Positions 25,489 to 34,207 of a stretch of DNA of 64,000 nt are shown here, piece after piece. The stretch's first letter is position 1. The number at the start of each line of letters is the position of its first letter. The DNA is taken from NCBI GenBank assembly GCA_024636955.1, contig JAGXGB010000024.1, positions 1 to 64,000 on the forward strand, in the 5' to 3' direction. The notes under the pieces are model-generated. The model had not been told where the DNA came from. It saw only the letters and a program-made list of their open reading frames with translations, and made no database searches. Made by a program: the position numbers and the translations under genes. This stretch comes from Bacteroidales bacterium. GTDB lineage: Bacteria; Bacteroidota; Bacteroidia; Bacteroidales; Lentimicrobiaceae.

Positions 25489-27173
25489 TTGATCTTGCTG
25501 TTAACAATAGTCATTATTTCGTCTTCCAGTAAACGAGCATTTTTCTCAATTTCAGCTCCTTCGGTAAGTACTTTCTCAACATATTCTTTATCTTTCAAAC
25601 CTGAGGCATTGATTTTTACATTTAAGTAAGCCCCTAAAACTGCTGACCGAACAGCAAGAGCACCAACACCTGCATCAGTTACTGAATTAGGGTTACCAAT
25701 CTCGGCCATAGCTTTAATGATTTCAAATGCTTCAAAAGATTTAACCATGACCCTCAGGGGTATTTCAATGGCATACTTTGTAGCTGATTGGATTGCCTCT
25801 GTACGGTTAATCTTTTCTTCATCAGTATTTTTGGGCAAACTGAAAGCATCCATTATCTTGTTGAAAGCATTAGTATCCTCATCAACGAGTAGAATTAATT
25901 CATTCTTTAATTGCTGGCCTTTATCAGCCCATCCTGAAAACTCTTCCCAACGATCGTCCCATCCTGGTTTATGAGAAGATAAGTTAGCAACCATTGTTGC
26001 AAGGGAAACACCCAGAGCACCCATATATGCTGAAATTGATCCACCCCCGGGAGCAGGTGATTCAGACGCTGTTTCATCAGCAAAATCGCTACAGGTCATG
26101 TCCATCAACTTTTTAGATGAAGGTGTATCCTGCAAAACATATTCTATGATCTTATCCTTAGGATTGAATGGTTTCAGGTCATCAAGTCCAAGTGACTTTA
26201 CGGCTATCTTAATTAATTCAGATTCTGAAACACCTGTTGATCGTTGTTGTTTCTGAAGGAAATATTTACCAGCATCAGTGAATACTTTGAGTGGCGCAAG
26301 GCCTACCAGTTCTGATCCTGTTACCCGCATACCTCTTTCCTGTGCCTTTTTTACTGCTTCATCAAAAGCAACATGTACGGGGGTAATGCTAATATTAGTC
26401 AAGTTGATTGAAACCTGTGCTATGCCATATTCCTCTATGAACCAGCCAATTGCCTTACAAGCTTTTAAAGATCCTGGTATATTTACCTGATTACCATGTT
26501 CGTCTTTAACAATTTTTCCGGTAATGGGATCGCCTTCACGCATAGGACGGCCTTTTTCACGAATATCAAAAGCTACTGCATTAGCACGCCTGGTTGAAGT
26601 AGTGTTAAGGTTAATGTTGTATGCAACTAGAAAATCGCGGGCACCAATAGCAATTGCACCTGTACGAGGTAGGAATGTTGCAGGACCAAAGTCAGGTTTC
26701 CAAACCGGATCAGCTAACTTTTTCGGTAAACCTTCATATTCTCCAGAGCGGTTATTTGCAAGATTGCGGCGTTCTTCAATAAAGGCAGCATTTTCGTAAC
26801 AAAACACAGGAATGCCAAGCTCATTACCAACGCGCTCTGCTAATTTCCTTGCATATGTTACTGTTTCTTCCATCGTGATATTTGAAATTGGCACAAGAGG
26901 GCAAACATCTGTTGCTCCAAAACGTGGGTGTTCACCTTTATGCCTGCTCATATCAATAACTTCCATAGCTTTCTTAATAGCCTTGAAAGCAGCCTCAATT
27001 ACTTGTTCAGGTTCACCGGCAATAGTAACAACGGTGCGATTTGTCGCAGCACCCGGATCAACGTCAAGTAGTTTAACTCCTTCTACAGTTCTAATATCAT
27101 CAGTAATCTGTTTGATAACTGACATATCGCGTCCTTCGCTAAAATTTGGAACACATTCTATAATTTGTTTCAT
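25485..27173 (-). CDS. ftcD: Glutamate formimidoyltransferase / formimidoyl-THF cyclodeaminase fusion
   Basis: This bifunctional enzyme transfers the formimino group from N-formiminoglutamate to tetrahydrofolate and then releases ammonia to give 5,10-methenyl-THF, the last steps of one histidine degradation route. The 562 aa contain the transferase N- and C-subdomains (ECVPNFSEGRD at 5-15; MSRHKGEHPRFGATDVCPL near 75-93) and a C-terminal four-helix cyclodeaminase from about 360, with SPAPGGGSISAYMGALG. The same fusion is known in mammals and many Bacteroidota. hutI lies 67 nt upstream; hutH and hutU are not in the window. Confidence 0.95.
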   Translation of the reverse strand: MKQIIECVPNFSEGRDMSVIKQITDDIRTVEGVKLLDVDPGAATNRTVVTIAGEPEQVIEAAFKAIKKAMEVIDMSRHKGEHPRFGATDVCPLVPISNITMEETVTYARKLAERVGNELGIPVFCYENAAFIEERRNLANNRSGEYEGLPKKLADPVWKPDFGPATFLPRTGAIAIGARDFLVAYNINLNTTSTRRANAVAFDIREKGRPMREGDPITGKIVKDEHGNQVNIPGSLKACKAIGWFIEEYGIAQVSINLTNISITPVHVAFDEAVKKAQERGMRVTGSELVGLAPLKVFTDAGKYFLQKQQRSTGVSESELIKIAVKSLGLDDLKPFNPKDKIIEYVLQDTPSSKKLMDMTCSDFADETASESPAPGGGSISAYMGALGVSLATMVANLSSHKPGWDDRWEEFSGWADKGQQLKNELILLVDEDTNAFNKIMDAFSLPKNTDEEKINRTEAIQSATKYAIEIPLRVMVKSFEAFEIIKAMAEIGNPNSVTDAGVGALAVRSAVLGAYLNVKINASGLKDKEYVEKVLTEGAEIEKNARLLEDEIMTIVNSKIK

Positions 27174-27240
27174 GCTGTATTTGGGAATAGTGGTTAAAAG
27201 TTAGTGAATGTTTTTATTATGTATCTTGAAGTAGCTGACT

Positions 27241-28503
27241 TTAAACTGGTATTGAATCCTTGATTATTTTTCCATTCAGAATCACAGTGTCAATTTTATT
27301 GGTTCCATAATAATATGGCATATATTCAATGCTTGGGATAGGTTTTGTTATAAACACATTTGCGATTTTGCCCCTTGTAATAGTACCAAGTTTGTCGCTT
27401 ATCCCCATTGCATAGGCTCCATTAATGGTGCAGGCGTTTATTGCTTCAGTTGGTAGCATCCTGAACATTATACATCCCATTGACAAAACCAACTGCATGT
27501 TACCGGAAGGGGAGGAGCCCGGGTTAAAATCACTGGCCAGTGCAACGGCAACACCCGCTTTTATCATTGAACGTGCAGGTGCATGGATCATGTTAAGGAA
27601 GAAAGCTGCACCTGGTAATAATGTTGCCATAGTTTCCGAATTTTTCAGTGCCGCTATTTCCTTATCGCCAGTGAACTCAAGATGATCAACAGACAGCGCA
27701 TTGTACTTTACGCCTGCTTGTATACCGCCAGAATAATCAAGTTCATTAGCGTGAATTTTAGGACGAAGGCCATATTTAATACCCGCTTCAAGAATCCTTT
27801 CAGTTTCATCAACAGTAAAGAATCCTTTATCGCAGAATACGTCGATGTAATCAGCAAGTCGTTCCTCAACAACCATAGGTATCATTTCCTTGATTACAAG
27901 GTCAACATATTCTGATTGTCGGCCACGGTATTCTGTTGGAACGGCATGAGCTCCAAGGAAAGTCGACTTAATGGTTAAAGGGCTTAATGCCTTAAGATTT
28001 CTGATTACTCTTAACATTTTAAGCTCATCAGCAGTATTAAGCCCATACCCGCTTTTTATTTCAATGGCACCAGTTCCATATGAAATTACTTCGTCTAAAC
28101 GGTTTAACGCACTTTCAGTTAGCTCTTCTTCGGTAGCATCATGAAGTCGGCGTGAGGAATTAAGAATACCGCCACCCCTTCGGGCGATCTCTTCATAAGA
28201 CAGCCCTTTAATTTTATCAATGTATTCAATCTCACGGCTTCCGGCAAACACAAGGTGCGTATGTGAATCGCAAAAAGAAGGAAAGACCATTTTACCTGTA
28301 CAATCCAACACCTCATAGTTACTATAATCCGCAGATGGTAGCTGACCCTCTCCGAAATTAGAAATTTTTCCTTCCTCAATCAGCATCCAGGCAAAAGATA
28401 TCATACCCAATTCCCCCATTGCGGTACCTTTTTTAAGTAGCATTGCTTCATTGTCAACGCCTGCTAATGTATGTATGTTCTTGAGAATCAGGTTGTCAGA
28501 CAT
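27241..28503 (-). CDS. hutI: Imidazolonepropionase
   Basis: HutI hydrolyses 4-imidazolone-5-propanoate to N-formimino-L-glutamate, the third step of histidine degradation and the step that feeds FtcD. The 420-aa amidohydrolase has the metal motif DSHTHLVFAGSR (about 78-89), a second His in STFLGAHAVP, HANELDYSGG, and the SDFNPGSSP aspartate block. It is the first gene of the unit hutI-ftcD-marC-HD. A -7 element lies at 28529-28536. The absence of hutH and hutU nearby means the pathway is split in this genome or these genes lie elsewhere. Confidence 0.96.
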   Translation of the reverse strand: MSDNLILKNIHTLAGVDNEAMLLKKGTAMGELGMISFAWMLIEEGKISNFGEGQLPSADYSNYEVLDCTGKMVFPSFCDSHTHLVFAGSREIEYIDKIKGLSYEEIARRGGGILNSSRRLHDATEEELTESALNRLDEVISYGTGAIEIKSGYGLNTADELKMLRVIRNLKALSPLTIKSTFLGAHAVPTEYRGRQSEYVDLVIKEMIPMVVEERLADYIDVFCDKGFFTVDETERILEAGIKYGLRPKIHANELDYSGGIQAGVKYNALSVDHLEFTGDKEIAALKNSETMATLLPGAAFFLNMIHAPARSMIKAGVAVALASDFNPGSSPSGNMQLVLSMGCIMFRMLPTEAINACTINGAYAMGISDKLGTITRGKIANVFITKPIPSIEYMPYYYGTNKIDTVILNGKIIKDSIPV

Positions 28504-28528
28504 ATAGCCAGATATATAATTGAGAATA

Positions 28529-28536
28529 CAAAGTTA
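28529..28536 (-). promoter_or_regulatory. -7 element upstream of hutI
   Basis: The minus strand reads TAACTTTG, a full TAnnTTTG match, 25 nt upstream of the hutI ATG. No -33 element was recognised. Confidence 0.45.
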
Positions 28537-28711
28537 CAAAAGGCCCAAAGATAAGCTGTAATAACTTTAAAAAATATCCACTCATTACTCATCAATGATA
28601 GGATGACAGGCTTAATAATAAGATGTTTCGGGTGTGAAGCAGCGATTTTTGATTAAAAGATTAAAAGAGTGGTGTCTTTTGTTTGGTAGTGACTATTAAA
28701 GTTTTTTTTTA

Positions 28712-28719
28712 TACTTTTG
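28712..28719 (+). promoter_or_regulatory. -7 element for the first C10 peptidase
   Basis: TACTTTTG (TAnnTTTG) lies 39 nt upstream of the ATG at 28759, after an A/T-rich run. A TTTG at 28682 is 26 nt upstream, too far for a standard -33 element. Confidence 0.45.
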
Positions 28720-28758
28720 AGCCCAAGATAAATAAAATCATTAAACAAACAGAAGTCT

Positions 28759-30879
28759 ATGAAATTTGGAAAACTACTTTCGCTTGTAATTGCAGTACTT
28801 TTAGCTGGCAATATGATGGCTGCAATAGTACAGCCTGAAGCTGCAGCTTATGTTGCACACAACTTTATGTATGAGCGTTATATACAAAAAGGACTGTCAA
28901 TCAGTGTAAATGAGGTTCAACCTCAGTTAATGCAGGTACGAGAATCAAATGGCTTACCCGCATTCTATATCTTTAGTTTTGATAATGGAGGATGGGTAAT
29001 TATAGCAGGTGACGATGTTTATTCACCAGTTATAGGTTATTCACCAGAAGGAAGTTTTCCATCAGGTCAACTTGATAAAAATGTTGCATCCTTTCTGCAG
29101 GATTATGTTGACCAAATCAACTTTGCAAGAGCTAATAATCTCACCGGCGATAGCGAAGTTGCAACTAAATGGGCAGAGTATCAGAGTATGAACAATCCCC
29201 GAATATTATTAGATGGAAGTCGCGATGTAGACCCTTTAGTTAGTATAATGTGGAATCAGGACTTTCCATACAATGCCTATTGCCCAAGTGACCCTGCAGG
29301 ACCAGGTGGACATGTATATGCCGGTTGTGTTGCCACAGCAATGTCAATGATTATGTACTACTATCGTTATCCTGAAGTAGGCACCGGATCATACTCTTAC
29401 TATGCTGGAAGTAATTATGGAACTTTAACCGCCAATTTCGGAGAAACATATTACGATTGGAATTCCATGCAAAATTCAATAACAGGTACCATGGGCAAAG
29501 CAGTGAATGCTGTTGCCGAAATACAATACCATTGTGGAGTTGCAGTACGTATGGGCTATGCTCCTGATGGATCAGGTGCTTACAGTTCAGATGTTCCATC
29601 AGCAATAAAGAATTATTTTGGATATTCCACAACCGCTCAGTACATTCAAAAGATGAGTTTTACTAATACAGCTTGGGAAAATATTTTAATGGAGCAAATT
29701 GATGCTCGTCAACCACTTTATTACTCAGGACAGAGTACATCAGGTGGCCATGCGTTTGTTTGTGATGGTTATCAGGTAACCGGTTCAGGTAAGCTTTTTC
29801 ATTTCAATTTTGGCTGGAGTGGTAGCTCAAACGGATTTTATGCACTTAATGATGTTAACGGATTCAGCTCACAACAAGGTATGGTTCGTAACTTTATCCC
29901 TAACCCTGCCAATTATCCAGAATTCTGTGATGACCATATAGTTATTACACCTATAGGAAGTATTGAAGACGGTAGCGGTCCACTTGCTGATTACCTGGCT
30001 AATGGAGCATGTACCTGGCTTATAACACCTGCTGATTCGGTAACTTCTATTACAATACGTAACATTACCCTCGGTTTAGCTTCAGGAGATTCATTGAAAA
30101 TATTTGCTGGTGCTAATGAAAATGCACCCCTGCTAGCATCTTACGGCCAGAATTCTTCAGTAGCAGATTTAACTTCACCTGTTAACAGGATGTTCATAAA
30201 GTTACTGAGTGATGGTTCAGATGAAGGTGATGGTTTCAGAGCTGAGTTTTCGTCAACTTTCCCTACTTATTGTACAAATAGTATTACAACTCTTTCAGAG
30301 CCAACAGGTGATTTTTCTGATGGTAGCGGTATATATAATTATAATAACAGCACTGTTTGTAAATGGAAGATCGCACCACCCTGGGCTCAAGACCTCACTC
30401 TTGCATTTACGGAATTTGATCTTGAAGAAGGCAAAGATTATCTGAAAGTTTACGCTATTCCAACTAATGAATTATTAGCCAACCTCACAGGAAGTGAGGT
30501 GCCTGATCCTATTGTTTCACCAACCGGTCAATTTCTTTTGATGTTCTCTTCTAATGGTTTTAATAATAGACATGGTTTTGAAGCTACATATTATATATCC
30601 AATGTTAACACTAACAATTTAGATGTTGCTTCCAATCTATCTATATATCCAAATCCTGCTTCATCATACACTGACCTAAAATTTAACCTAAATGAACCTT
30701 CATCGGTAAAAATATCAATATTTAACTTGCTTGGTGAAGAGGTGTATACTGAGGCATCACAATTACTTTCAGGATATGTTAATCGCACCCTTCAGCTTGG
30801 CAGTTTGTCGAAAGGTGTTTATTTGTTGAAATTAGCTAGTGACAAAGGTTCAATTACAAAGAAACTTGTAATTAATTAG
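28759..30879 (+). CDS. Secreted C10 (streptopain-like) cysteine peptidase with T9SS sorting tail
   Basis: The 706-aa protein has a signal peptide (about 1-21), a Spi/PrtA-like inhibitory propeptide (about 25-150, with the GGWVIIAGDDVYSPVIGYS block), and a C10 peptidase domain with catalytic C190 (YAGCVATAM) and H331 (SGGHAFVCDG), followed by the FNFGWSG motif. Two CUB-like repeats follow, each marked by GSIEDGSG or GDFSDGSG and a CxW/CKWxIxP strand (about 395-495 and 500-610). The last 75 residues are a type A T9SS C-terminal sorting domain (SIYPNPA ... GVYLLKL ... KKLVIN). It is probably exported by T9SS and activated by propeptide removal. A paralogue follows 84 nt downstream. Confidence 0.93.
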   Translation: MKFGKLLSLVIAVLLAGNMMAAIVQPEAAAYVAHNFMYERYIQKGLSISVNEVQPQLMQVRESNGLPAFYIFSFDNGGWVIIAGDDVYSPVIGYSPEGSFPSGQLDKNVASFLQDYVDQINFARANNLTGDSEVATKWAEYQSMNNPRILLDGSRDVDPLVSIMWNQDFPYNAYCPSDPAGPGGHVYAGCVATAMSMIMYYYRYPEVGTGSYSYYAGSNYGTLTANFGETYYDWNSMQNSITGTMGKAVNAVAEIQYHCGVAVRMGYAPDGSGAYSSDVPSAIKNYFGYSTTAQYIQKMSFTNTAWENILMEQIDARQPLYYSGQSTSGGHAFVCDGYQVTGSGKLFHFNFGWSGSSNGFYALNDVNGFSSQQGMVRNFIPNPANYPEFCDDHIVITPIGSIEDGSGPLADYLANGACTWLITPADSVTSITIRNITLGLASGDSLKIFAGANENAPLLASYGQNSSVADLTSPVNRMFIKLLSDGSDEGDGFRAEFSSTFPTYCTNSITTLSEPTGDFSDGSGIYNYNNSTVCKWKIAPPWAQDLTLAFTEFDLEEGKDYLKVYAIPTNELLANLTGSEVPDPIVSPTGQFLLMFSSNGFNNRHGFEATYYISNVNTNNLDVASNLSIYPNPASSYTDLKFNLNEPSSVKISIFNLLGEEVYTEASQLLSGYVNRTLQLGSLSKGVYLLKLASDKGSITKKLVIN

Positions 30880-30895
30880 TGCCATCAATATTATT

Positions 30896-30929
30896 AAAAA
30901 GGGGCTTTCTTATGAAAGCCTCTTTTTTT
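30896..30929 (+). terminator. Intrinsic terminator after the first C10 peptidase
   Basis: GGGGCTTTC (30901-30909) pairs with GAAAGCCTC (30914-30922), with one G-U pair and a 4-nt loop. An A-run lies before the stem and a T-run (30923-30929) follows it. It separates the two tandem peptidase genes, so the second may have its own promoter or depend on read-through. Confidence 0.8.
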
Positions 30930-30963
30930 ACCGGTTAAAAATCACCAATCAATTATTTATCCT

Positions 30964-33063
30964 ATGTTCCAAAAATTACTTTTAAGCCTTGCATTATTCA
31001 GTGCAATATTTTCCATTGATGCCGCACCGGTAGACTCATTAACAGCTGGGAAAGTGGCTACTAATTATTATAAAATAAAATCGCAACAGTATCCACTCCA
31101 CAATTCCAAAATCTCTGAAATTGAAGAGGTAGTTTCTTTAGTGAAGGGTGTTCAAATGGCACATGTTGTTAACTTTAGCAATGGTGGTTTTGTAATTGTT
31201 GCTGCAGATGATGCATCTCGTCCAGTACTCGGTTACTCGTTTGACGGGACCTTCTCAACAAGTAATATTCCCCCTGTTGTTGATGAATGGATGCAGTTTT
31301 ATTTTAGGCAGATAGAGTATTTGAAACAGAACAATATTCAGCCGACTGAAGAAATCACTCGTGAGTGGATGGAATTACTAAATGGACAAGGCGATTCTTA
31401 TAACAGAGATTCAAGAGAGGTTAGCCCGCTACTAATTACAACTTGGGACCAGGGCGCCCGATATAACGATTTATGCCCAGAAGATCCCGCAGGACCAGGC
31501 GGACATGTTTGGTCAGGTTGTGTGGCAACTGCAATGTCGCAGGTAATGAATTATTGGAGATACCCTCACCAGGGAACAGGATCACATGGCTATTATTCTG
31601 ACTACGGTTATTTGTTTGCTGATTATAGCGCGGCAACATACGATTATAACCAAATGAACTCTAACATTGGCGGAGAAACCAATTTTGAGATGGCTGAAAT
31701 TCAATATCATTGCGGTATAGCAGTTGATATGATGTATTCACCTTCAGGTTCTGGAGCATATAGTGATGACGCGGCAGCTGCTCTCAGGAATTATTTTGGC
31801 TATAATTCTTCATTGCAACTTGTGTACAAAGATGATTATTCAGAAGTTGCGTGGGCTGATCTCCTTATTGATAACCTTGAGAATGGATGGCCTATGTATT
31901 ATCATGGATTCGGGTCAGGAGGGCATGCGTTTAATGTAGATGGTTTCCAGGGAACTGATTATTTTCATTTTAACTGGGGATGGAGTGGTTCATACAATGG
32001 GTATTTTTACCTCTCTAACCTTAACCCGGGTGGCAACGACTTTACATGGGGACAAGGTGCTATAGTTAATTTCTATCCCGATAACAATAATTACCCTTAC
32101 AACTGCTCTGGGGTTACAGTTCTTAATCGTCATAACGGCACTATTGAAGATGGCAGTGGTCCTGTTGCTAATTATGCCACTGGAATGCAATGTGGATGGC
32201 TAATCTCACCTGAGGATTCAGTTTCAGGTCTCACTTTGTATTTTGATAAGTTTGACCTGGCAAGTGGAGATGTTTTGAATGTTTTTGATGGTGAAAATAG
32301 TTCTGCCCCTTTGATTGGGAGCTATACTGGTACCACCATGCCTGCTGCCATAGCATCTGGCAGTGGCAAATTGTATATTGAGTTTGCAACCTCAGGCAAT
32401 CTTGGCAAAGGATGGCAAGTTCATTATAATAGTTATCTGGTTAACTATTGCCCGGGTATTACCCATTATACTGAACCTGCCGGTTCATTTTCTGATGGAA
32501 GTGGTCCGAGAGAATACCGAAACAGTAGCATTTGCAAGTATATCATTGAGCCTGAAAATGCTGCTACAATCACAATCTCTTTTGATTCATTTGATACTGA
32601 GCAGGAATTTGATAAAGTGAAGGTATATGACATGATTTCTCAAACTCTGATCGGTGAATTTTCAGGTAATGAACTCCCTGATGATATAGTGATTGCATCA
32701 GGAAAAGCGTATATTCTTTTTGTATCCAATAAAACCATAAACGCTCCTGGCTGGGAAGTTACTTATACTAGTACTGTTACTGGCTTAAACGGACCAGATA
32801 ACCCATCCGGAAATATTAACCTTTATTGCTCTCCTAATCCTGCGGAAGATTGGTTACGAATTGATCTTAGGGCAAAAACCATAGAGAATATCCATATAGA
32901 CATTATATCTGTTGATGGATACTCAAAGGAAATTTTCTCAGGTATTACGAAGACTGACCCTTTAGTAATTATGACAAATATTGCTGATTGGGCGCCAGGT
33001 CTTTATATTGTAAGGTATAGAACTGAAGGTGAGACTGGTACTCAGAAATTAATTGTCCGTTAA
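30964..33063 (+). CDS. Second secreted C10 cysteine peptidase with T9SS sorting tail
   Basis: The 699-aa paralogue of the preceding gene has the same order of parts: a signal peptide (about 1-20, ending near DAAP), a propeptide with GGFVIVAADDASRPVLGYS, and a peptidase domain with C186 (WSGCVATAM) and H321 (SGGHAFNVDG), then FNWGWSG. Two CUB-like repeats follow (NGTIEDGSG and GSFSDGSG). The C-terminal T9SS type A tail is NLYCSPNPAEDW ... GLYIVRY ... KLIVR. The tail is more diverged than in the first copy (SPNPAEDW against YPNPASS). The shared architecture suggests tandem duplication; differences in loops suggest different substrates. Confidence 0.93.
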   Translation: MFQKLLLSLALFSAIFSIDAAPVDSLTAGKVATNYYKIKSQQYPLHNSKISEIEEVVSLVKGVQMAHVVNFSNGGFVIVAADDASRPVLGYSFDGTFSTSNIPPVVDEWMQFYFRQIEYLKQNNIQPTEEITREWMELLNGQGDSYNRDSREVSPLLITTWDQGARYNDLCPEDPAGPGGHVWSGCVATAMSQVMNYWRYPHQGTGSHGYYSDYGYLFADYSAATYDYNQMNSNIGGETNFEMAEIQYHCGIAVDMMYSPSGSGAYSDDAAAALRNYFGYNSSLQLVYKDDYSEVAWADLLIDNLENGWPMYYHGFGSGGHAFNVDGFQGTDYFHFNWGWSGSYNGYFYLSNLNPGGNDFTWGQGAIVNFYPDNNNYPYNCSGVTVLNRHNGTIEDGSGPVANYATGMQCGWLISPEDSVSGLTLYFDKFDLASGDVLNVFDGENSSAPLIGSYTGTTMPAAIASGSGKLYIEFATSGNLGKGWQVHYNSYLVNYCPGITHYTEPAGSFSDGSGPREYRNSSICKYIIEPENAATITISFDSFDTEQEFDKVKVYDMISQTLIGEFSGNELPDDIVIASGKAYILFVSNKTINAPGWEVTYTSTVTGLNGPDNPSGNINLYCSPNPAEDWLRIDLRAKTIENIHIDIISVDGYSKEIFSGITKTDPLVIMTNIADWAPGLYIVRYRTEGETGTQKLIVR

Positions 33064-33087
33064 CAATAAAGCCAATCATAACTCAGT

Positions 33088-33126
33088 GAATCTGGAATAT
33101 TGGAGTATTCCAGATTCTTATTTTTT
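33088..33126 (+). terminator. Intrinsic terminator after the second C10 peptidase
   Basis: GAATCTGGAATA (33088-33099) pairs perfectly with TATTCCAGATTC (33106-33117) over a 6-nt loop. A T-rich tract (33118-33126) follows. It lies between the convergent peptidase and phoH genes. Confidence 0.85.
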
Positions 33127-33147
33127 ATGGGCTATAATAAGCTAATG

Positions 33148-34083
33148 CTAATCTCTGTCGTAAGCCTTAATGATCTGACTTACCAGTTGGTGTCGCATAA
33201 CATCAGTTTCATTTAGCTGAATGATGTCAATGCCAGGAACATTCGAAAGGATTTTGGCTGCATGCAATAGTCCAGAGTTTTGATGTTTGGGCAGGTCAAT
33301 TTGTGTAACATCCCCTGTTATAAAAAACTTTGCAGACCTTCCCATTCTGGTAAGGAACATTTTTAACTGATTGCTTGTAGCATTCTGTGCTTCATCTAAT
33401 ATTGCGAATACGTTGTTAAGTGTTCTTCCACGCATGAAGGCAAGAGGAGCAATTTCTATAGTACCATCTTCAATGTATGTAAGCAATTTTTGTGGTGGCA
33501 GCATATCACGCAGCGCGTCATAGAGTGGCTGCATGTAAGGATCTAGTTTATCCTTAAGGTCACCTGGTAAAAAGCCAAGATTCTCGCCTGCTTCAACAGC
33601 AGGCCTTGTAAGAATGATTCTCTTCACTTCACGATTCTTTAAGGCCCTTACAGCCAATGCAACAGCAGTATACGTTTTCCCTGTACCGGCGGGACCTATG
33701 GCAAAAACCATGTCGTTCTTCTCAATACTCTCAACAATCTTAATTTGATTAGCTGACCTGGCTTTGATCACTTGCCCGTTACGACCATGAACAAGCACAT
33801 CAGGTGAACTTTTTGTTGTTATATCAGCAGCTCCCGGTTCAGCAAGCTGCTTGATATCATTTTCGGATATCTTTCCAAAATGATCATAATGAATAAGCAT
33901 CAAGCTAAATAGTGATTCAAACGCTTCAATGTCTGGAATATCTCCTATCACTTTAATATGCTCACCACGGGCTATGATCTTAAGTTTTGGAAGCAGTTCC
34001 TTTACCACATTAAGATTACGATCGCCTACTCCGAATAAATCGAGAGGGCTATATGATTCTATACTAAATATCTTTTCACTCAT
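33148..34083 (-). CDS. PhoH-like ATPase
   Basis: The 311-aa protein is a cytoplasmic PhoH-family P-loop ATPase. The Walker A motif is GPAGTGKT (130-137), the Walker B region is AILDEAQNAT, and the arginine-finger region is LTRMGRSAKFFITGD. The first 100 residues contain the KH-like/PhoH N-domain seen in PhoH proteins. Family members are linked to RNA metabolism and phosphate stress, but the function is not settled. It has its own minus-strand position, divergent from hydF. Confidence 0.93.
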   Translation of the reverse strand: MSEKIFSIESYSPLDLFGVGDRNLNVVKELLPKLKIIARGEHIKVIGDIPDIEAFESLFSLMLIHYDHFGKISENDIKQLAEPGAADITTKSSPDVLVHGRNGQVIKARSANQIKIVESIEKNDMVFAIGPAGTGKTYTAVALAVRALKNREVKRIILTRPAVEAGENLGFLPGDLKDKLDPYMQPLYDALRDMLPPQKLLTYIEDGTIEIAPLAFMRGRTLNNVFAILDEAQNATSNQLKMFLTRMGRSAKFFITGDVTQIDLPKHQNSGLLHAAKILSNVPGIDIIQLNETDVMRHQLVSQIIKAYDRD

Positions 34084-34184
34084 AGAGCTGAATTGTGTTC
34101 ATTAAGTACTAACCTCAGGAAGTTTATGTAGTTCAAAAGTATTACAAAAATAGCCATAAGTTCCCAAGAAATGGCCTTTTATCG

Positions 34185-34192
34185 TACTTTTG
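34185..34192 (+). promoter_or_regulatory. -7 element upstream of hydF
   Basis: TACTTTTG (TAnnTTTG) ends 15 nt before the ATG at 34208. The in-frame TTG at 34190 lies inside this element, which argues against it as a start codon. Confidence 0.5.
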
Positions 34193-34207
34193 AAAGAAAT
34201 TCGGAAT

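Noticed and set aside
26524-26799. Plus-strand ORFs inside ftcD and similar opposite-frame ORFs
   Set aside because: They lie fully within conserved genes on the other strand and have no family motifs.
25485-28503. Complete histidine utilisation operon
   Set aside because: Only hutI and ftcD are present; histidine ammonia-lyase and urocanase are not in the window.
34190-34207. TTG start for hydF
   Set aside because: The codon lies inside the TACTTTTG -7 element, so it would be upstream of the transcript start.
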